A DNA stretch of 38,889 nt from Oscillatoria sp. CS-180 (lineage in GTDB: Bacteria; Cyanobacteriota; Cyanobacteriia; Phormidesmidales; Phormidesmidaceae): positions 1-38,889 of the forward strand of contig NZ_JAQMUB010000028.1 in the NCBI RefSeq assembly GCF_028330965.1, given 5' to 3'. This document shows, one piece after another, positions 1 to 9,089 of this stretch. The notes under the pieces are model-generated. The model was not told the origin of the DNA. It made no database searches and worked only from the letters and a program-made list of their open reading frames with translations. The first letter of the stretch is position 1. Each line of letters opens with the position of its first letter. A program made the position numbers and the translations under genes.

Positions 1-140
1 CCCCCGATTGCCATGTAGGCGCAGGGGAACAGCAGCAGACCAGACCAGCCGATGAAGACGAATCGGTCGCGCTTTAGCCAGTCATCGAGGACGTCGAACC
101 ATCCTCGCTGGGCTTGCGCTCGTCCCATTGCTATGGTCAT
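1..140 (-). CDS. psbD: photosystem II D2 protein, N-terminal part (runs off the window)
   Basis: Only the first 46 codons are present; the gene continues beyond base 1. The reading begins MTIAMGRAQ and continues with the D2 signature residues [16 protein letters not shown] and then the start of the first membrane helix ([19 protein letters not shown]). D2 forms, with D1, the reaction-centre core of photosystem II in the thylakoid membrane and binds P680 chlorophyll, pheophytin and plastoquinone QA. The start at 140 is supported by a GAGGG ribosome-binding site about 10 bases upstream. It diverges from ycf4, separated by about 235 bp. D2 is so conserved that this short stretch is diagnostic. 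Whether psbC follows, as is usual, cannot be seen. Confidence 0.97.
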   Translation of the reverse strand, partial: MTIAMGRAQAQRGWFDVLDDWLKRDRFVFIGWSGLLLFPCAYMAIG

Positions 141-324
141 ATCAAACCCTCTTATCTATAGCTAGAAATCCAGCATGTCTAGCATGCAAGACTTTGCATG
201 TTTATTGCAAAGCTGCGATCGCACCAACAGGGAGCGCATAACTCTGCTTAACTAGAGTTAATCCCTATCGGTACCTCCTAAACAGCGCCCTAAAGCGCAA
301 GCTAGGAAATGCAGGTTTCTAATT

Positions 325-353
325 ATGATAGGGAGAGATCCAAAATTTTACAA
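325..353 (-). promoter_or_regulatory. candidate psbD promoter
   Basis: On the minus strand TTGTAA (348-353) is followed after exactly 17 bases by TATCAT (325-330), an acceptable sigma70-type -35/-10 pair reading towards psbD. It would give a 5' leader of roughly 180 bases. psbD genes often have long leaders, but the start site is an inference. The same 141-376 spacer must also drive ycf4; no equally good pair was found in that direction. Confidence 0.35.
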
Positions 354-376
354 TCTGATACTTAAACTCTCAGGCA

Positions 377-943
377 ATGACTGCATCCATAAAAGCCAAT
401 ATGAACGATGTTCTTCGGTACCCTGTCTTGGGTGCACGACGTCTCAGTAACTACTGGTGGGCAACGGTTGTGACCCTCGGAGCAACAGGTTTCTTTCTGG
501 CGAGTCTCTCAAGTTATCTGCACATCAACCTACTCCCTTTTGCCGATCCGACTTCTTTGATTTTCATCCCTCAGGGGGTAGCCATGGGATTCTATGGAGT
601 CGCTGGCATCCTACTGGCAAGCTACTTGTGGGTGATTATTACCCTAGATGTTGGGGGTGGTTACAACGAATTTAATAAAGAGACGGGCAAAGTCCGTATC
701 TCCCGCTCCGGCTTTTTCGGCAAAAATCGCAAAATTGAAATTGAGCATCCACTCGACAAGGTTCAGGCCGTTCGGGTTGACATTCGTGAAGGCATCAACC
801 CCAAGCGGGCACTGTATCTCCGGATTAAGGGCCGTACTGATATTCCCCTCACCCGCGTAGGGCAACCGCTGCCGCTGTCGGAGTTGGAGAATCAAGGTGC
901 AGAGCTAGCTCGTTTCTTACAGGTGCCCCTTGAGGGGTTGTAG
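377..943 (+). CDS. ycf4: photosystem I assembly protein Ycf4
   Basis: 188 residues, the normal Ycf4 length. The N-terminus has the conserved block VLRYPVLGARRLSNYWWA, then two hydrophobic helices (about residues 27-47 and 65-88) that anchor it in the thylakoid membrane. The C-terminal half is a cytoplasmic domain with VGGGYNEFNKETG, the run of basic residues around FFGKNRKI, and IPLTRVGQPLPLSELE. Ycf4 is a scaffold for photosystem I assembly; it is important but not always essential in cyanobacteria. The start at 377 fits family length better than the internal Met codons. It is followed by the cyclophilin gene on the same strand; the ycf4/cyclophilin pairing also occurs, from memory, in Synechocystis (sll0226/sll0227). 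Confidence 0.96.
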   Translation: MTASIKANMNDVLRYPVLGARRLSNYWWATVVTLGATGFFLASLSSYLHINLLPFADPTSLIFIPQGVAMGFYGVAGILLASYLWVIITLDVGGGYNEFNKETGKVRISRSGFFGKNRKIEIEHPLDKVQAVRVDIREGINPKRALYLRIKGRTDIPLTRVGQPLPLSELENQGAELARFLQVPLEGL

Positions 944-1067
944 GCGTCAGGTTTAGCTCAAGCTAGGCAAATCAGCGGCCTTCTGTTTTTTCTTTCGGCT
1001 ATCACTCTGACACCTGATCTTTAAGAATGTGCCAGAATGAGTAGCCTTTGTGATGAGAGAGAACCTT

Positions 1068-1886
1068 ATGATGATTCAGTTTCGACACTGGAGCTGGATG
1101 CTCTGCTTAGTATTCTTGCTGCTGAGCGCTTCTGCTTGTACAGGCGGCGATACGGCAGGGGATGTTTCACCGGAAGCCGCTCCTGATGAGACAGCAGTGA
1201 TAGAGGAGATGCCAGAAGCAGCCTCTGAGGAAGCAGAGAGTCCTACCGAGTCTGATGCGGTGTCTACTGGCCCCATTACAGGCTTGCCGACACTGGATGG
1301 TACAGCAACCGTCGAGATGCAGATCAATGGGGACGTCGTGGTGATGGAGCTGGATGGCTCGCAAGCTCCTGTGACAGCGGGTAACTTTGTGGATCTTGTG
1401 CAGCGAGGAGTTTATGACGGCGTTCTGTTTCATCGGGTTGAGAAACCGCCTAAATTTCCTTATCCGTTTGTGGTTCAGGGTGGTGATCCCAACAGCACGG
1501 ATCCCGATGTACCGCTAGAACGTCTGGGAACAGGTGGCTTTGTCGATCCAGACACCCAGCAGGAACGTTCAATTCCTCTAGAAATTCAGCCTGCCAACGC
1601 AGATGAGCCCATCTACGGTGAAGTTTTTCAGGAATCGGGAATATTGCAGCCTCCTGCACTGCGCCACACTCGGGGAGCCGTTGCGATGGCGCGATCGCCT
1701 CAACCCAACTCGGCCTCTTCGCAGTTCTACATTGCCCTGTCTGATCTCCCCTCCCTAGACGGTAGCTATGCCGTGTTCGGCTATGTCACTGAAGGCATGG
1801 ATGTTGTGGACAGTATTGAAGCAGGAGACATGATTGAATCGGCAACGGTGGTCTCAGGTATTGAAAATCTGAACCAACCTGAATAG
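1068..1886 (+). CDS. periplasmic cyclophilin-type peptidyl-prolyl isomerase, probable lipoprotein
   Basis: The reading frame opens with GTG at 1050, but the purine-rich AGAGAGAA at 1056-1063 lies just before ATG codons at 1068 and 1071, which also give a signal peptide of normal length. The N-terminus is a basic-hydrophobic segment ending LLLSASAC; the Cys could be lipidated, though Ala rather than Leu is at -3. An acidic linker rich in Glu, Ala and Ser follows, then a cyclophilin domain with VTAGNFVDLVQRGVYDG, LFHRV, FVVQGGDP, NSASSQFYIAL and YAVFGYV. The Arg of FHRV and the SQFYI Phe belong to the proline-binding active site. It probably catalyses cis-trans prolyl isomerisation of exported proteins. 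The stop is only 9 bases before the next start, so it is likely cotranscribed with the ketoacyl synthase gene. Confidence 0.88.
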   Translation: MMIQFRHWSWMLCLVFLLLSASACTGGDTAGDVSPEAAPDETAVIEEMPEAASEEAESPTESDAVSTGPITGLPTLDGTATVEMQINGDVVVMELDGSQAPVTAGNFVDLVQRGVYDGVLFHRVEKPPKFPYPFVVQGGDPNSTDPDVPLERLGTGGFVDPDTQQERSIPLEIQPANADEPIYGEVFQESGILQPPALRHTRGAVAMARSPQPNSASSQFYIALSDLPSLDGSYAVFGYVTEGMDVVDSIEAGDMIESATVVSGIENLNQPE

Positions 1887-1895
1887 AAACTTCGA

Positions 1896-3020
1896 ATGAC
1901 AGTAGTGGTGACTGGCATCGGGCTGGTGTCAGCTTTGGGGACGAACACTGAGAACATTTGGCAGCGATTGCTAGGAGGGGAGAGCGCGATCGCTCTGCGC
2001 CAACCTTTTCAATCGTTGTCGCCTCGTCCGATGGCTATGATTGGCAAACAGCCTAGCCATTTGGACGATTTGCTATTGCAGGCAACTCGCCAAGCCGTTC
2101 AAGATGCTGGCCTGTCGATGAACTTGCCTGAGTGCGGTGTGGTGTTGGGCAGCAGTCGCGGACACCAAGCCCAGTGGGAAAAAGGCCTAGTTGACGGAGC
2201 TATTGAGGGCTGGCTATCGAGTCTACCCCACATGGCAGCGATCGCAATTGCTCGCCAGGTGGGTAGCCAGGGTCCAGTGTTGGCTCCCACAGCTGCCTGT
2301 GCGACGGGACTCTGGGCGATCGCTCAAGGAGCCAGCCTTGTCCGCTCTGGACAATGCGATCAAGTCTTAGTTGGAGCCGGAGAAGCTGCTATTACGCCCC
2401 TAACAATCGCTGGCTTTGAGCAAATGCGGGCACTGGCACAAACGGGCTGTTATCCCTTTGATGAACAGCGAGAGGGCTTAGTGCTCGGAGAGGGGGCAGC
2501 AGTCCTCTTGCTGGAATCTCAAGCCTCTGCTGAAGTGCGATCGGCAAACGTATACGGCGAGGTTCTGGGAGTGGGTCTGACTGCCGATGCCAACCATATC
2601 AGTGCTCCCGATAACGCCAGCTATGAGGGAGGCTTGGCTGCCATTCGCACCTGCCTAGCCCAGAGTGATTTGACGCCAGACGATATTAGCTTCATTCACG
2701 CCCATGGAACTGGAACCCGACTGAATGATGCCTACGAATCGACCCTCATTCAGTCAACGTTTTCCCCTGATATATCGGTAACAGGAACAAAAGGGGCGAC
2801 AGGGCACACCTTGGGAGCCTCAGGCGTGATCGGGGCGGCTGTCTGTCTGCTAGCCCTGAAAAATCAGATTCTTCCGCCCTGTGTCGGCCTCAAAACGCCT
2901 GCCTTTGAGCTGAACTTCGTCAGACAGGCCTACCCATCTCACTTCACCAATGCGCTGTGCTTTGGCTTTGGGTTTGGAGGACAAAACGCAGTGATTGCTT
3001 TTGGCTATACCGAAGTCTGA
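1896..3020 (+). CDS. beta-ketoacyl-ACP synthase, FabF-like (KAS II type) paralogue
   Basis: Thiolase-fold condensing enzyme of fatty acid elongation. The catalytic triad is present: Cys135 in APTAACATG, His270 in HAHGTGTRLND, and His304 with Lys299 in KGATGHTLGASG. The C-terminal glycine-rich loop FGFGFGGQN is also intact. At 374 residues it is about 40 shorter than ordinary FabF (about 410), so it resembles the shorter second KAS II paralogue of cyanobacteria rather than the housekeeping FabF. A second, longer copy would be expected elsewhere in the genome. It would condense malonyl-ACP with an acyl-ACP in the cytoplasm; the natural acyl substrate is unknown. The last 16 bases overlap the 3' end of the antiporter gene on the opposite strand. 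Confidence 0.9.
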   Translation: MTVVVTGIGLVSALGTNTENIWQRLLGGESAIALRQPFQSLSPRPMAMIGKQPSHLDDLLLQATRQAVQDAGLSMNLPECGVVLGSSRGHQAQWEKGLVDGAIEGWLSSLPHMAAIAIARQVGSQGPVLAPTAACATGLWAIAQGASLVRSGQCDQVLVGAGEAAITPLTIAGFEQMRALAQTGCYPFDEQREGLVLGEGAAVLLLESQASAEVRSANVYGEVLGVGLTADANHISAPDNASYEGGLAAIRTCLAQSDLTPDDISFIHAHGTGTRLNDAYESTLIQSTFSPDISVTGTKGATGHTLGASGVIGAAVCLLALKNQILPPCVGLKTPAFELNFVRQAYPSHFTNALCFGFGFGGQNAVIAFGYTEV

Positions 3021-4609
3021 CTTTCCTTTTCACCCCCCTCTCCTTCCAGCAGCGATTCCAGCAGCGGGGTGATCTCCTCTTTCAAATAGCCAGCTCTGAT
3101 GAATTGAGCGTAGGTGTCGGCTTCGATCGCAACTAAACTTTCATTCAAGCGACTAATTAATATTTCTGACAGCTCGGGATTGTCCCGCTGCTGGACTCTC
3201 ATGTCTTCTTGGATCTCTTCCAGCTGGCCTTCTACTAAGGCAATCTGATAGTTGCAGTATTCCTCATCAACCGTTTTGTTGTCCTTCACGTCGTTTAACT
3301 CGTCCAGCACGCGGGATAGCGCAACTCGTCGAGCAATCTGCTGAATAAAATTCTGCCGCAGCGGCTGATCGCCTAATAAATCTAGAGACTGTAAAAGGGG
3401 CTTTGTTGTTAAGCCTTGTACAAGGAGTGTGAACAGCATGACGCCGAAAATAATGGCGATAATGTCCTCTCGTTCTGGCAGCGATTCCGGCACGCTCAAC
3501 GCCAGCGCCACCGATACCGACCCTCGCAGACCGCCCCACCAAAGAACAATCTGATTCTGCCAGGTAATGTCTGAGTCATCCCACCAGTTGCTGATGTTGC
3601 TCAGGCCAAAGATGCTGACAGCCCGAGCCAGACTCATCACTAAAATGGCGATGAGAATGGTACCAATATTGTCGATCAGACCGTCAAAGATGACTTGATC
3701 CCCAATCAATAGGAACACAATTGAGTTCACAAAAAACGCAACGAAGTCCCAGAACTCAGAAACGGAAAGGCGTGTGCGAGGACTCATGCCAATGCGAGAG
3801 CCAAAGTTGCCTAGAATGAGTCCCGTTGTCACCACGGCAATTACACCGGAGCCCCCTAACTGCTCCGCCACCAGATAAGTTCCGTAAGCGGAAACTAGGG
3901 TGAGCGACTGTTCTACCAACGGCAGATCGAAGCGTTGAGTCAAGTAAGAAATGCCGAATCCAATCAGGCTACCAATGCTGACCCCGATCCCCACAAACAC
4001 CAGGAAGCGGGAAACCGTCACAGGAATGTCGAACTGTTCAACCCCTAAAGCAATCCCTAACAGCAAGTTGTAAGCAACAACCGCCACGCCATCATTGAAG
4101 AGACTTTCCCCTTCCATTAACGTCGTTAGCCGTTTGTCAACGCCAAGTTCTCGAAACAGTGCCACCACTGATACCGGATCGGTTGCCGATAGTCCTGCCC
4201 CTACTAATAGCGCGGTTGCTAAGGAAGCTCCAGCAAACTGCTGTAGTCCTAAAAACAAACCTCCGACACAGATGACTACGCCCACTACGGCAAATAGCCC
4301 AATCGGGAGCCAGTCATTCTTCAAATTGGACCACTTGATATTCCATGCCGCTTCGAATAGCAGAGGTGGCAAGAAAATAAAGAGGATCAGCTCTGGAGAA
4401 AGATTGATGAGTCGAACATCAATGGTTGCCAGTCCCAGACCCACCAATAGCAGCAGTAGCGTGTAGGGAATGTTGCGAAGCCAGCTGAGTGCTCTGGAGA
4501 GCGTTGCAACACCGAGGGAGACCGATAATACCAATAAGAACCTGCGTAACCCTTCTTCAATCAAGGGATCTTCGATCGCAGTTTCAGTGAGCAGCAGTGG
4601 AAAGTGCAT
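3005..4609 (-). CDS. Na+/H+ antiporter, CPA1/NhaP family
   Basis: 534-residue membrane protein with about 11-13 hydrophobic segments up to around residue 410 and a charged C-terminal tail of about 110 residues. The CPA1 ion-binding motifs are clear: FLPPLLFEAAW in the fourth helix region, ATDPVSVVALF with the paired Asp, and ESLFNDGVAVV. WWGGLRGSVSVALAL near residue 360 is the conserved helix seen in NhaP and NHE proteins. The family exchanges Na+ or Li+ for protons across the plasma membrane, for salt tolerance and pH control. The long acidic tail resembles cyanobacterial NhaP proteins, where the tail influences ion preference. Convergent and overlapping by 16 bases with the ketoacyl synthase gene. 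Which NhaS paralogue this is cannot be told. Confidence 0.92.
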   Translation of the reverse strand: MHFPLLLTETAIEDPLIEEGLRRFLLVLSVSLGVATLSRALSWLRNIPYTLLLLLVGLGLATIDVRLINLSPELILFIFLPPLLFEAAWNIKWSNLKNDWLPIGLFAVVGVVICVGGLFLGLQQFAGASLATALLVGAGLSATDPVSVVALFRELGVDKRLTTLMEGESLFNDGVAVVAYNLLLGIALGVEQFDIPVTVSRFLVFVGIGVSIGSLIGFGISYLTQRFDLPLVEQSLTLVSAYGTYLVAEQLGGSGVIAVVTTGLILGNFGSRIGMSPRTRLSVSEFWDFVAFFVNSIVFLLIGDQVIFDGLIDNIGTILIAILVMSLARAVSIFGLSNISNWWDDSDITWQNQIVLWWGGLRGSVSVALALSVPESLPEREDIIAIIFGVMLFTLLVQGLTTKPLLQSLDLLGDQPLRQNFIQQIARRVALSRVLDELNDVKDNKTVDEEYCNYQIALVEGQLEEIQEDMRVQQRDNPELSEILISRLNESLVAIEADTYAQFIRAGYLKEEITPLLESLLEGEGGEKESQTSV

Positions 4610-4729
4610 AGGTAACGCAATTCAAGGAAAACGGAGCCATTCAGAACATTACCTTAAAGCTTTTAGGGAAAAATGGGTCAAAGAGCGTATGTTACTTGCG
4701 CTACTGACACACTTCCTAGAGAGCTAGAC

Positions 4730-6493
4730 TTAACTTTGACGAAGTCCTTTAGCTTGTTTCAGAAGAGAATCAGCAAAAGAAAGGGCCTCTTGATGGGTCT
4801 GTCCCCCAGCCAACTGGGCCAACTCATCTCGGCGCATGTCTTCATCTAAGGGCACTACTCGGACAACCGTTCTGACCTGATCGGCTCCATCATGACTGTC
4901 AGCCGGTTTGGGCTTGCGCTTTCTGCCAGACGTCGTTTTGGTCTGTTCAATAACTTCTTTGCCAACTCGGAAGTGGGCATCTGCCATAGCAGCTACCATC
5001 GGCTGGTGAGTAACACACAGGACCTGCTGCGATCGCCCTAGCTGATAGAGCTTTTCTGCGATCGCTTGGGCTACTCGGCCCGACACACCGACATCAACCT
5101 CGTCAAACACGAGTGTGTTCACGATATCCAGCTGAGTCAGGCAAGCCTTGAGCGCCAAGAGAAAGCGGCTCATTTCTCCCCCAGAAGCAGTTTCTGCCAG
5201 GGGCTGCAACGGCTCTCCAGGATTAGGGCTAAAGAGGAACTGAATTTTGTCAGCGCCTGCGGGTGTGGGGGCGATCGGGGTCAAACTGACCTGAAACTGC
5301 ACTCGGTCCATTGCCAAGGGTTTAAGTTCTTTGATCAAACTATCTTCTAGCTGCTTGGCAGCCTGTTTACGCAGATCGGTCAGCGTCTGACAGTCTTTGT
5401 CCAGCTTCGCGACGGCTTTCTCATATTCTGCTTCCAGCACTTCAATAGACTGGCCTTCGCCATTGAGGAGTTCTAGAGAGGCTTGAATTTCTTGAACGTA
5501 GTCGATTAGATCAGCCAGGGACTTGCCATACTTGCGAGTGAGCTGCTTAAGCTGGCTAATCCGCGCTTGCACATCCTGTAATCGTTGGGGATCCGTTTCA
5601 ACATCTTCCCCATAGGCATTCATCTGTCGTCCAGCCTCTTCGACCTGAGCGAGCGCATCGTTCACCATGTCTAAAATGGGCTCAACCGTATTGTCGTACT
5701 GCTGCATATCTTCCAGGGTTTGGACGGCTTTTCCCAGCAAGTCAGCACAGGCTGCATTGTCTTGATCGCTTTCATAGAGCAGCTGATAGGTTTGATAGCT
5801 TTGCTGCTGAAGTTCAACTGCATGACTAAGGCGCTGCTGCTCTTGTTCTAGCTGGGCAAGTTCCTCAGGATCTTCCAGACCTACAGCGCTGAGTTCTTTC
5901 CACTGATAATCGAATAGATCAAGCTGTTCCTGGCGCTGCTGTTCTGCTCGTTTTCGTCGCTCCAGAGCCGTTTTGGCATCCGTCATCGACTGATGCTTTT
6001 CGGCCACAAGCTGTCGCTGTTTGGCTAGGGGCTGTCCTCCAATACCGTCTAGCCAGTAAAGCTGCATTTGGGGATCACCTACTTGTAGTGTCTGTCCCTG
6101 AGCGGTGATTTCAATCAGATGCAGCCGCAAGGCTTCCACCTGAGGCTTATTAACCGAGGCTTCATTTAGGCGAGAGCGACTGCGAACCGTATTTTTACCA
6201 GCGGTCAGTTCACGCACACAGATGAGGCGATCGCCCTCCATAGGAACGTCATGCTCCTTAAGCCAAGTCCGCGTTCGCTCCGTAATCTTGAAGGTTGCCT
6301 CGATCAGGCCGCGCTTTTCTCCAGCTCGAATCATGCGTTGGCTGACTCGCCCGCCCAAGACTACATCTAGCGCATCTAGGAGGATCGATTTTCCAGCGCC
6401 TGTTTCCCCCGTGAGCACATTCAGGCCAGCCTCGAAATCTAGCGTGAGATTGTCGATCAGAGCAAAGTTTTCAATCTTCAGAGCAACCAGCAT
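4730..6493 (-). CDS. recN: DNA repair protein RecN
   Basis: 587 residues, SMC-like ATPase of double-strand break repair. It starts MLVALKIENFALIDNL, typical of RecN. Walker A GETGAGKS is at residues 29-36, the ABC signature SGGEMSRFLLALK comes late, and Walker B LVFDEVDVGVSG follows, then CVTHQPMVAAMADAHF. A long Glu/Gln-rich coiled coil (about residues 160-400) separates the two halves of the ATPase head. RecN holds DNA ends or sister chromatids together and acts with RecA. A basic insert (SGRKRKPKP) lies between the switch His and the C-terminal domain. It lies 120 bp upstream of the antiporter gene on the same strand, with no sign of a terminator between them. Confidence 0.95.
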   Translation of the reverse strand: MLVALKIENFALIDNLTLDFEAGLNVLTGETGAGKSILLDALDVVLGGRVSQRMIRAGEKRGLIEATFKITERTRTWLKEHDVPMEGDRLICVRELTAGKNTVRSRSRLNEASVNKPQVEALRLHLIEITAQGQTLQVGDPQMQLYWLDGIGGQPLAKQRQLVAEKHQSMTDAKTALERRKRAEQQRQEQLDLFDYQWKELSAVGLEDPEELAQLEQEQQRLSHAVELQQQSYQTYQLLYESDQDNAACADLLGKAVQTLEDMQQYDNTVEPILDMVNDALAQVEEAGRQMNAYGEDVETDPQRLQDVQARISQLKQLTRKYGKSLADLIDYVQEIQASLELLNGEGQSIEVLEAEYEKAVAKLDKDCQTLTDLRKQAAKQLEDSLIKELKPLAMDRVQFQVSLTPIAPTPAGADKIQFLFSPNPGEPLQPLAETASGGEMSRFLLALKACLTQLDIVNTLVFDEVDVGVSGRVAQAIAEKLYQLGRSQQVLCVTHQPMVAAMADAHFRVGKEVIEQTKTTSGRKRKPKPADSHDGADQVRTVVRVVPLDEDMRRDELAQLAGGQTHQEALSFADSLLKQAKGLRQS

Positions 6494-6985
6494 AGACAGT
6501 GATTCACGAGTGCATAAAAATCTAACTTGGTAAAACTCTTATTAAAGAGCCAATGACCACGAATCTGCCAAAGAAAGGAATTTTTCTCAGCCTTTCTCTA
6601 TCTTTACAGACTGGGATAGCAACAGAAGCATCGTGAAGTATAGCCGTCACCAGTTCCGTCAGGACCAGACGGCGAGCCATCAGGCTGTGGGCTAAACACT
6701 CGAATGCTGTTGGGTGCAACAGCCTAGATGACCAAAGCTATGAATCACGGGAAAAACGCTCGTCTAGCTGTTTCCAAAAACACTATGACACGAAACGATT
6801 GGGTACCTCACGGCTGATAGAATTTCACTCCTATTTCTCTTTATTGAAACGTTTACTGCACTCCCTTTAAGCTACCGCACAAAAGTACGGATGAACCATC
6901 TTAAAGAAATGACGGGTTTTCCGCCCCATCTTTCTGGCCTAGACTCATTACAATGGTTAAGAAAGGTAAATTCTGACGCGAGGCT
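6494..6985. other. intergenic region holding one dispersed repeat
   Basis: 492 bp between the divergent recN and UbiB-like genes. Apart from the repeat at 6639-6740 I see no open frame with coding character. The short frame on the minus strand reading MARRLVLTEL comes from the repeat itself and is not a gene. Confidence 0.6.
6639..6740 (-). repeat. dispersed ~100-bp structured repeat, copy 1
   Basis: Minus-orientation copy of an element whose plus form starts TAGCTTTAGCC and ends GACGACGGCTATA. Here it reads TATAGCCGTC, then CAGTTCCGTCAGGACCAGAC, GGCGAGCCATC, GGGCTAAACACTCGAATGC and ends CCAAAGCTA. Pairing of GCCGTC with GACGGC, and of the GCCATC-type arm with GATGGC, gives two stem-loops. 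Seven copies occur in this window. Confidence 0.8.
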
Positions 6986-9031
6986 GTGGTGACTCAACTA
7001 ACCCAATCACCTGACCCATTGACTAAACCTGAAGTTGAAACGGTTGATCCGAACGCTAATGCGATCGCTGAAACGGTTGATCCGAACGCTAATGCGATCG
7101 CAGTTGCAGCTGTTCAGAAGGAGTTGAGAAAGCCAGAAGCATCTCGCACCTTTGACCCCTTTGAAGAGTTTGCTTACGATCCCGATGCGATCAACGCCCA
7201 TTACGGACGCAGGCCTTTTAGGGTCGTAGCCCGTTTGGCGATGATTATCTGGCCCTTTATCACTTTCTTCACTAGAGTGCTTTGGAATCGCCGTGGTGTT
7301 GTTTCAGAGCGAACTCAACGACGACAGGCCATTCGGCTACGCAAACTGCTGACAGATTTAGGCCCTGCTTACATCAAGATTGGGCAAGCCCTCTCCACCC
7401 GTCCCGATCTAGTGCCGCCTGTTTACTTAGATGAGTTAACTCGTCTTCAGGATCAGCTCCCGGCCTTTCCTAATGACGTTGCCTTTCGCTATATCGAGGA
7501 GGAACTGGGTGCTTCCCCTACTGACATCTATGCTGATTTGTCCCCAAATCCGGTTGCAGCGGCTTCTTTGGGGCAAGTTTACAAAGGGCGTTTGAAGACA
7601 GGTGAAACGGTTGCCGTCAAGGTTCAGCGTCCTGGACTAGCTCAGCGAATCACGCTAGATATTTACATTCTGCGGCGACTGGCTCAGTGGGCAACTGCCA
7701 ACATCTCTCGCATTCGCAGCGACTTGGTTGCCATCATGGACGAGTTTGGCGCCCGCATTTTTGAAGAGATGGACTACACCCATGAGGCGGCAAATGCAGT
7801 ACGCTTTGCTGAACTGTATGGGCATCTGAAAGATATCTATGTTCCCAGCATCTACCCCAACTACACGGCTCGCCGCGTATTAACGATGGAGTGGATTGAT
7901 GGCACCAAGCTGACTCAACTCAATGAACTGGCCCAGCAGGGGATTGATGCAACTCACCTCATTGATGTAGGTGTGCAGTGTTCCCTCCGTCAGCTCCTGG
8001 AGCATGGTTTCTTCCACGCCGATCCCCATCCGGGTAACCTCTTGGCAACGCCTGATGGCAAGTTAGCCTATCTAGACTTTGGCATGATGAGTCAGGTTAA
8101 ACCCTATCAACGCTACGGACTGATCGAAGCTGTCGTGCATATGGTCAACCGTGACTTCGAGGGGTTAGCCAGTGACTATGTCAAACTTGAGTTTTTGACA
8201 CCAGATACTGACCTGACGCCCATCATCCCTGCCCTTACCGAGGTCTTTAGCAATGCCTTAGGGGCTAGCGTTGCGGAATTGAACTTTAAAAGCATTACGG
8301 ATGAGTTCTCAGCGCTAATGTACGAGTATCCTTTCCGGGTGCCAGCATACTACGCACTAATTATCCGATCGCTGGTCACCCTCGAAGGAATTGCCATCAA
8401 CGTTGATCCCGACTTCAAGGTCTTGAGCAAAGCTTATCCCTATGTCGCCAAGCGACTGCTGACGGATCCCTCACCTCAGCTCCGTTCATCTCTGCAAGAT
8501 CTTCTGTTCAAGGACGGTGATTTTCGTTGGAACCGATTAGAAAACTTGCTCAGAAACGCTAGCGACAGTGACGACTACGACATGGAGAAGGTGATCAATC
8601 AGACGGTTGATTTCTTGTTCTCTGAGCGGGGAGAATTTATCCGCGATCGCATTGCTGACGAGGTGGCTAAAGAACTTGATCGTCTAGGGCAAAACGTTGT
8701 GCAGACGGTTCAGACGACTGTCAGACAGCGTCTAGGCTGGGACGACAGCACAACTTACACCAGTTCACTGTCAACATCAGCAGTTCCAAAAGACAGCAAC
8801 TTAGATCGCATTCTGCGAATTGTTGATATTCTTCGTCAAAACGAAGGGTTTGACGCTTCCGTCTTAGCACGTCGTTTACCGCAAGTGCTAATTAAGCCTG
8901 AGACCCGCGATATGGGTCAGCGTATTGTTGGCAACCTAACGCAGCGAGCCGCAGCCCGGTTTATTCGAGACGTTTTACTGGCGAATTCTCAGCCCACGCC
9001 TGAAATTGCGCCAGCTGCCTATACCCGTTAG
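6986..9031 (+). CDS. ABC1/AarF/UbiB-family atypical kinase-like protein
   Basis: 681 residues. The family motifs are all present: KIGQALSTRPDLVP (KxGQ), the Ala-rich nucleotide loop AAASLGQVYKG, AVKVQRPG, the catalytic-loop analogue HADPHPGN, and LAYLDFGMMS in place of the kinase DFG. UbiB/ABC1 proteins bind ATP and are linked to quinone biosynthesis; cyanobacterial and plastid members affect plastoquinone and tocopherol levels. The C-terminal 150 residues are amphipathic and may associate with membrane. The start is GTG at 6986 with GAGG just upstream (GTG at 6989 is also possible). The N-terminal 50 residues are not conserved family sequence and contain an exact 11-residue duplication. Cyanobacteria have several paralogues, so the precise one is not assigned. 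Confidence 0.92.
   Translation: MVTQLTQSPDPLTKPEVETVDPNANAIAETVDPNANAIAVAAVQKELRKPEASRTFDPFEEFAYDPDAINAHYGRRPFRVVARLAMIIWPFITFFTRVLWNRRGVVSERTQRRQAIRLRKLLTDLGPAYIKIGQALSTRPDLVPPVYLDELTRLQDQLPAFPNDVAFRYIEEELGASPTDIYADLSPNPVAAASLGQVYKGRLKTGETVAVKVQRPGLAQRITLDIYILRRLAQWATANISRIRSDLVAIMDEFGARIFEEMDYTHEAANAVRFAELYGHLKDIYVPSIYPNYTARRVLTMEWIDGTKLTQLNELAQQGIDATHLIDVGVQCSLRQLLEHGFFHADPHPGNLLATPDGKLAYLDFGMMSQVKPYQRYGLIEAVVHMVNRDFEGLASDYVKLEFLTPDTDLTPIIPALTEVFSNALGASVAELNFKSITDEFSALMYEYPFRVPAYYALIIRSLVTLEGIAINVDPDFKVLSKAYPYVAKRLLTDPSPQLRSSLQDLLFKDGDFRWNRLENLLRNASDSDDYDMEKVINQTVDFLFSERGEFIRDRIADEVAKELDRLGQNVVQTVQTTVRQRLGWDDSTTYTSSLSTSAVPKDSNLDRILRIVDILRQNEGFDASVLARRLPQVLIKPETRDMGQRIVGNLTQRAAARFIRDVLLANSQPTPEIAPAAYTR
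7037..7102 (+). repeat. in-frame 33-bp tandem duplication with HIP1 core
   Basis: Two adjacent 33-base units (7037-7069 and 7070-7102) differ only at the last base. Each encodes ETVDPNANAIA and ends in GCGATCGC or GCGATCGCA, a HIP1 octamer. The duplication lies in the variable N-terminus of the UbiB-like protein and keeps the frame. Confidence 0.95.
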
Positions 9032-9089
9032 GGTTTGGAGAGCGATCGCGGAATGACATCACGGAACGAGCAATTCAAGCTCGCTGTGC

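Noticed and set aside
6522-6719. Minus-strand frame containing MARRLVLTELVTAI (and a plus-strand one at 31019 starting MARRLVLTEL)
   Set aside because: The peptide is encoded by the dispersed repeat itself and the frames continue into unrelated flanks. No ribosome-binding site.
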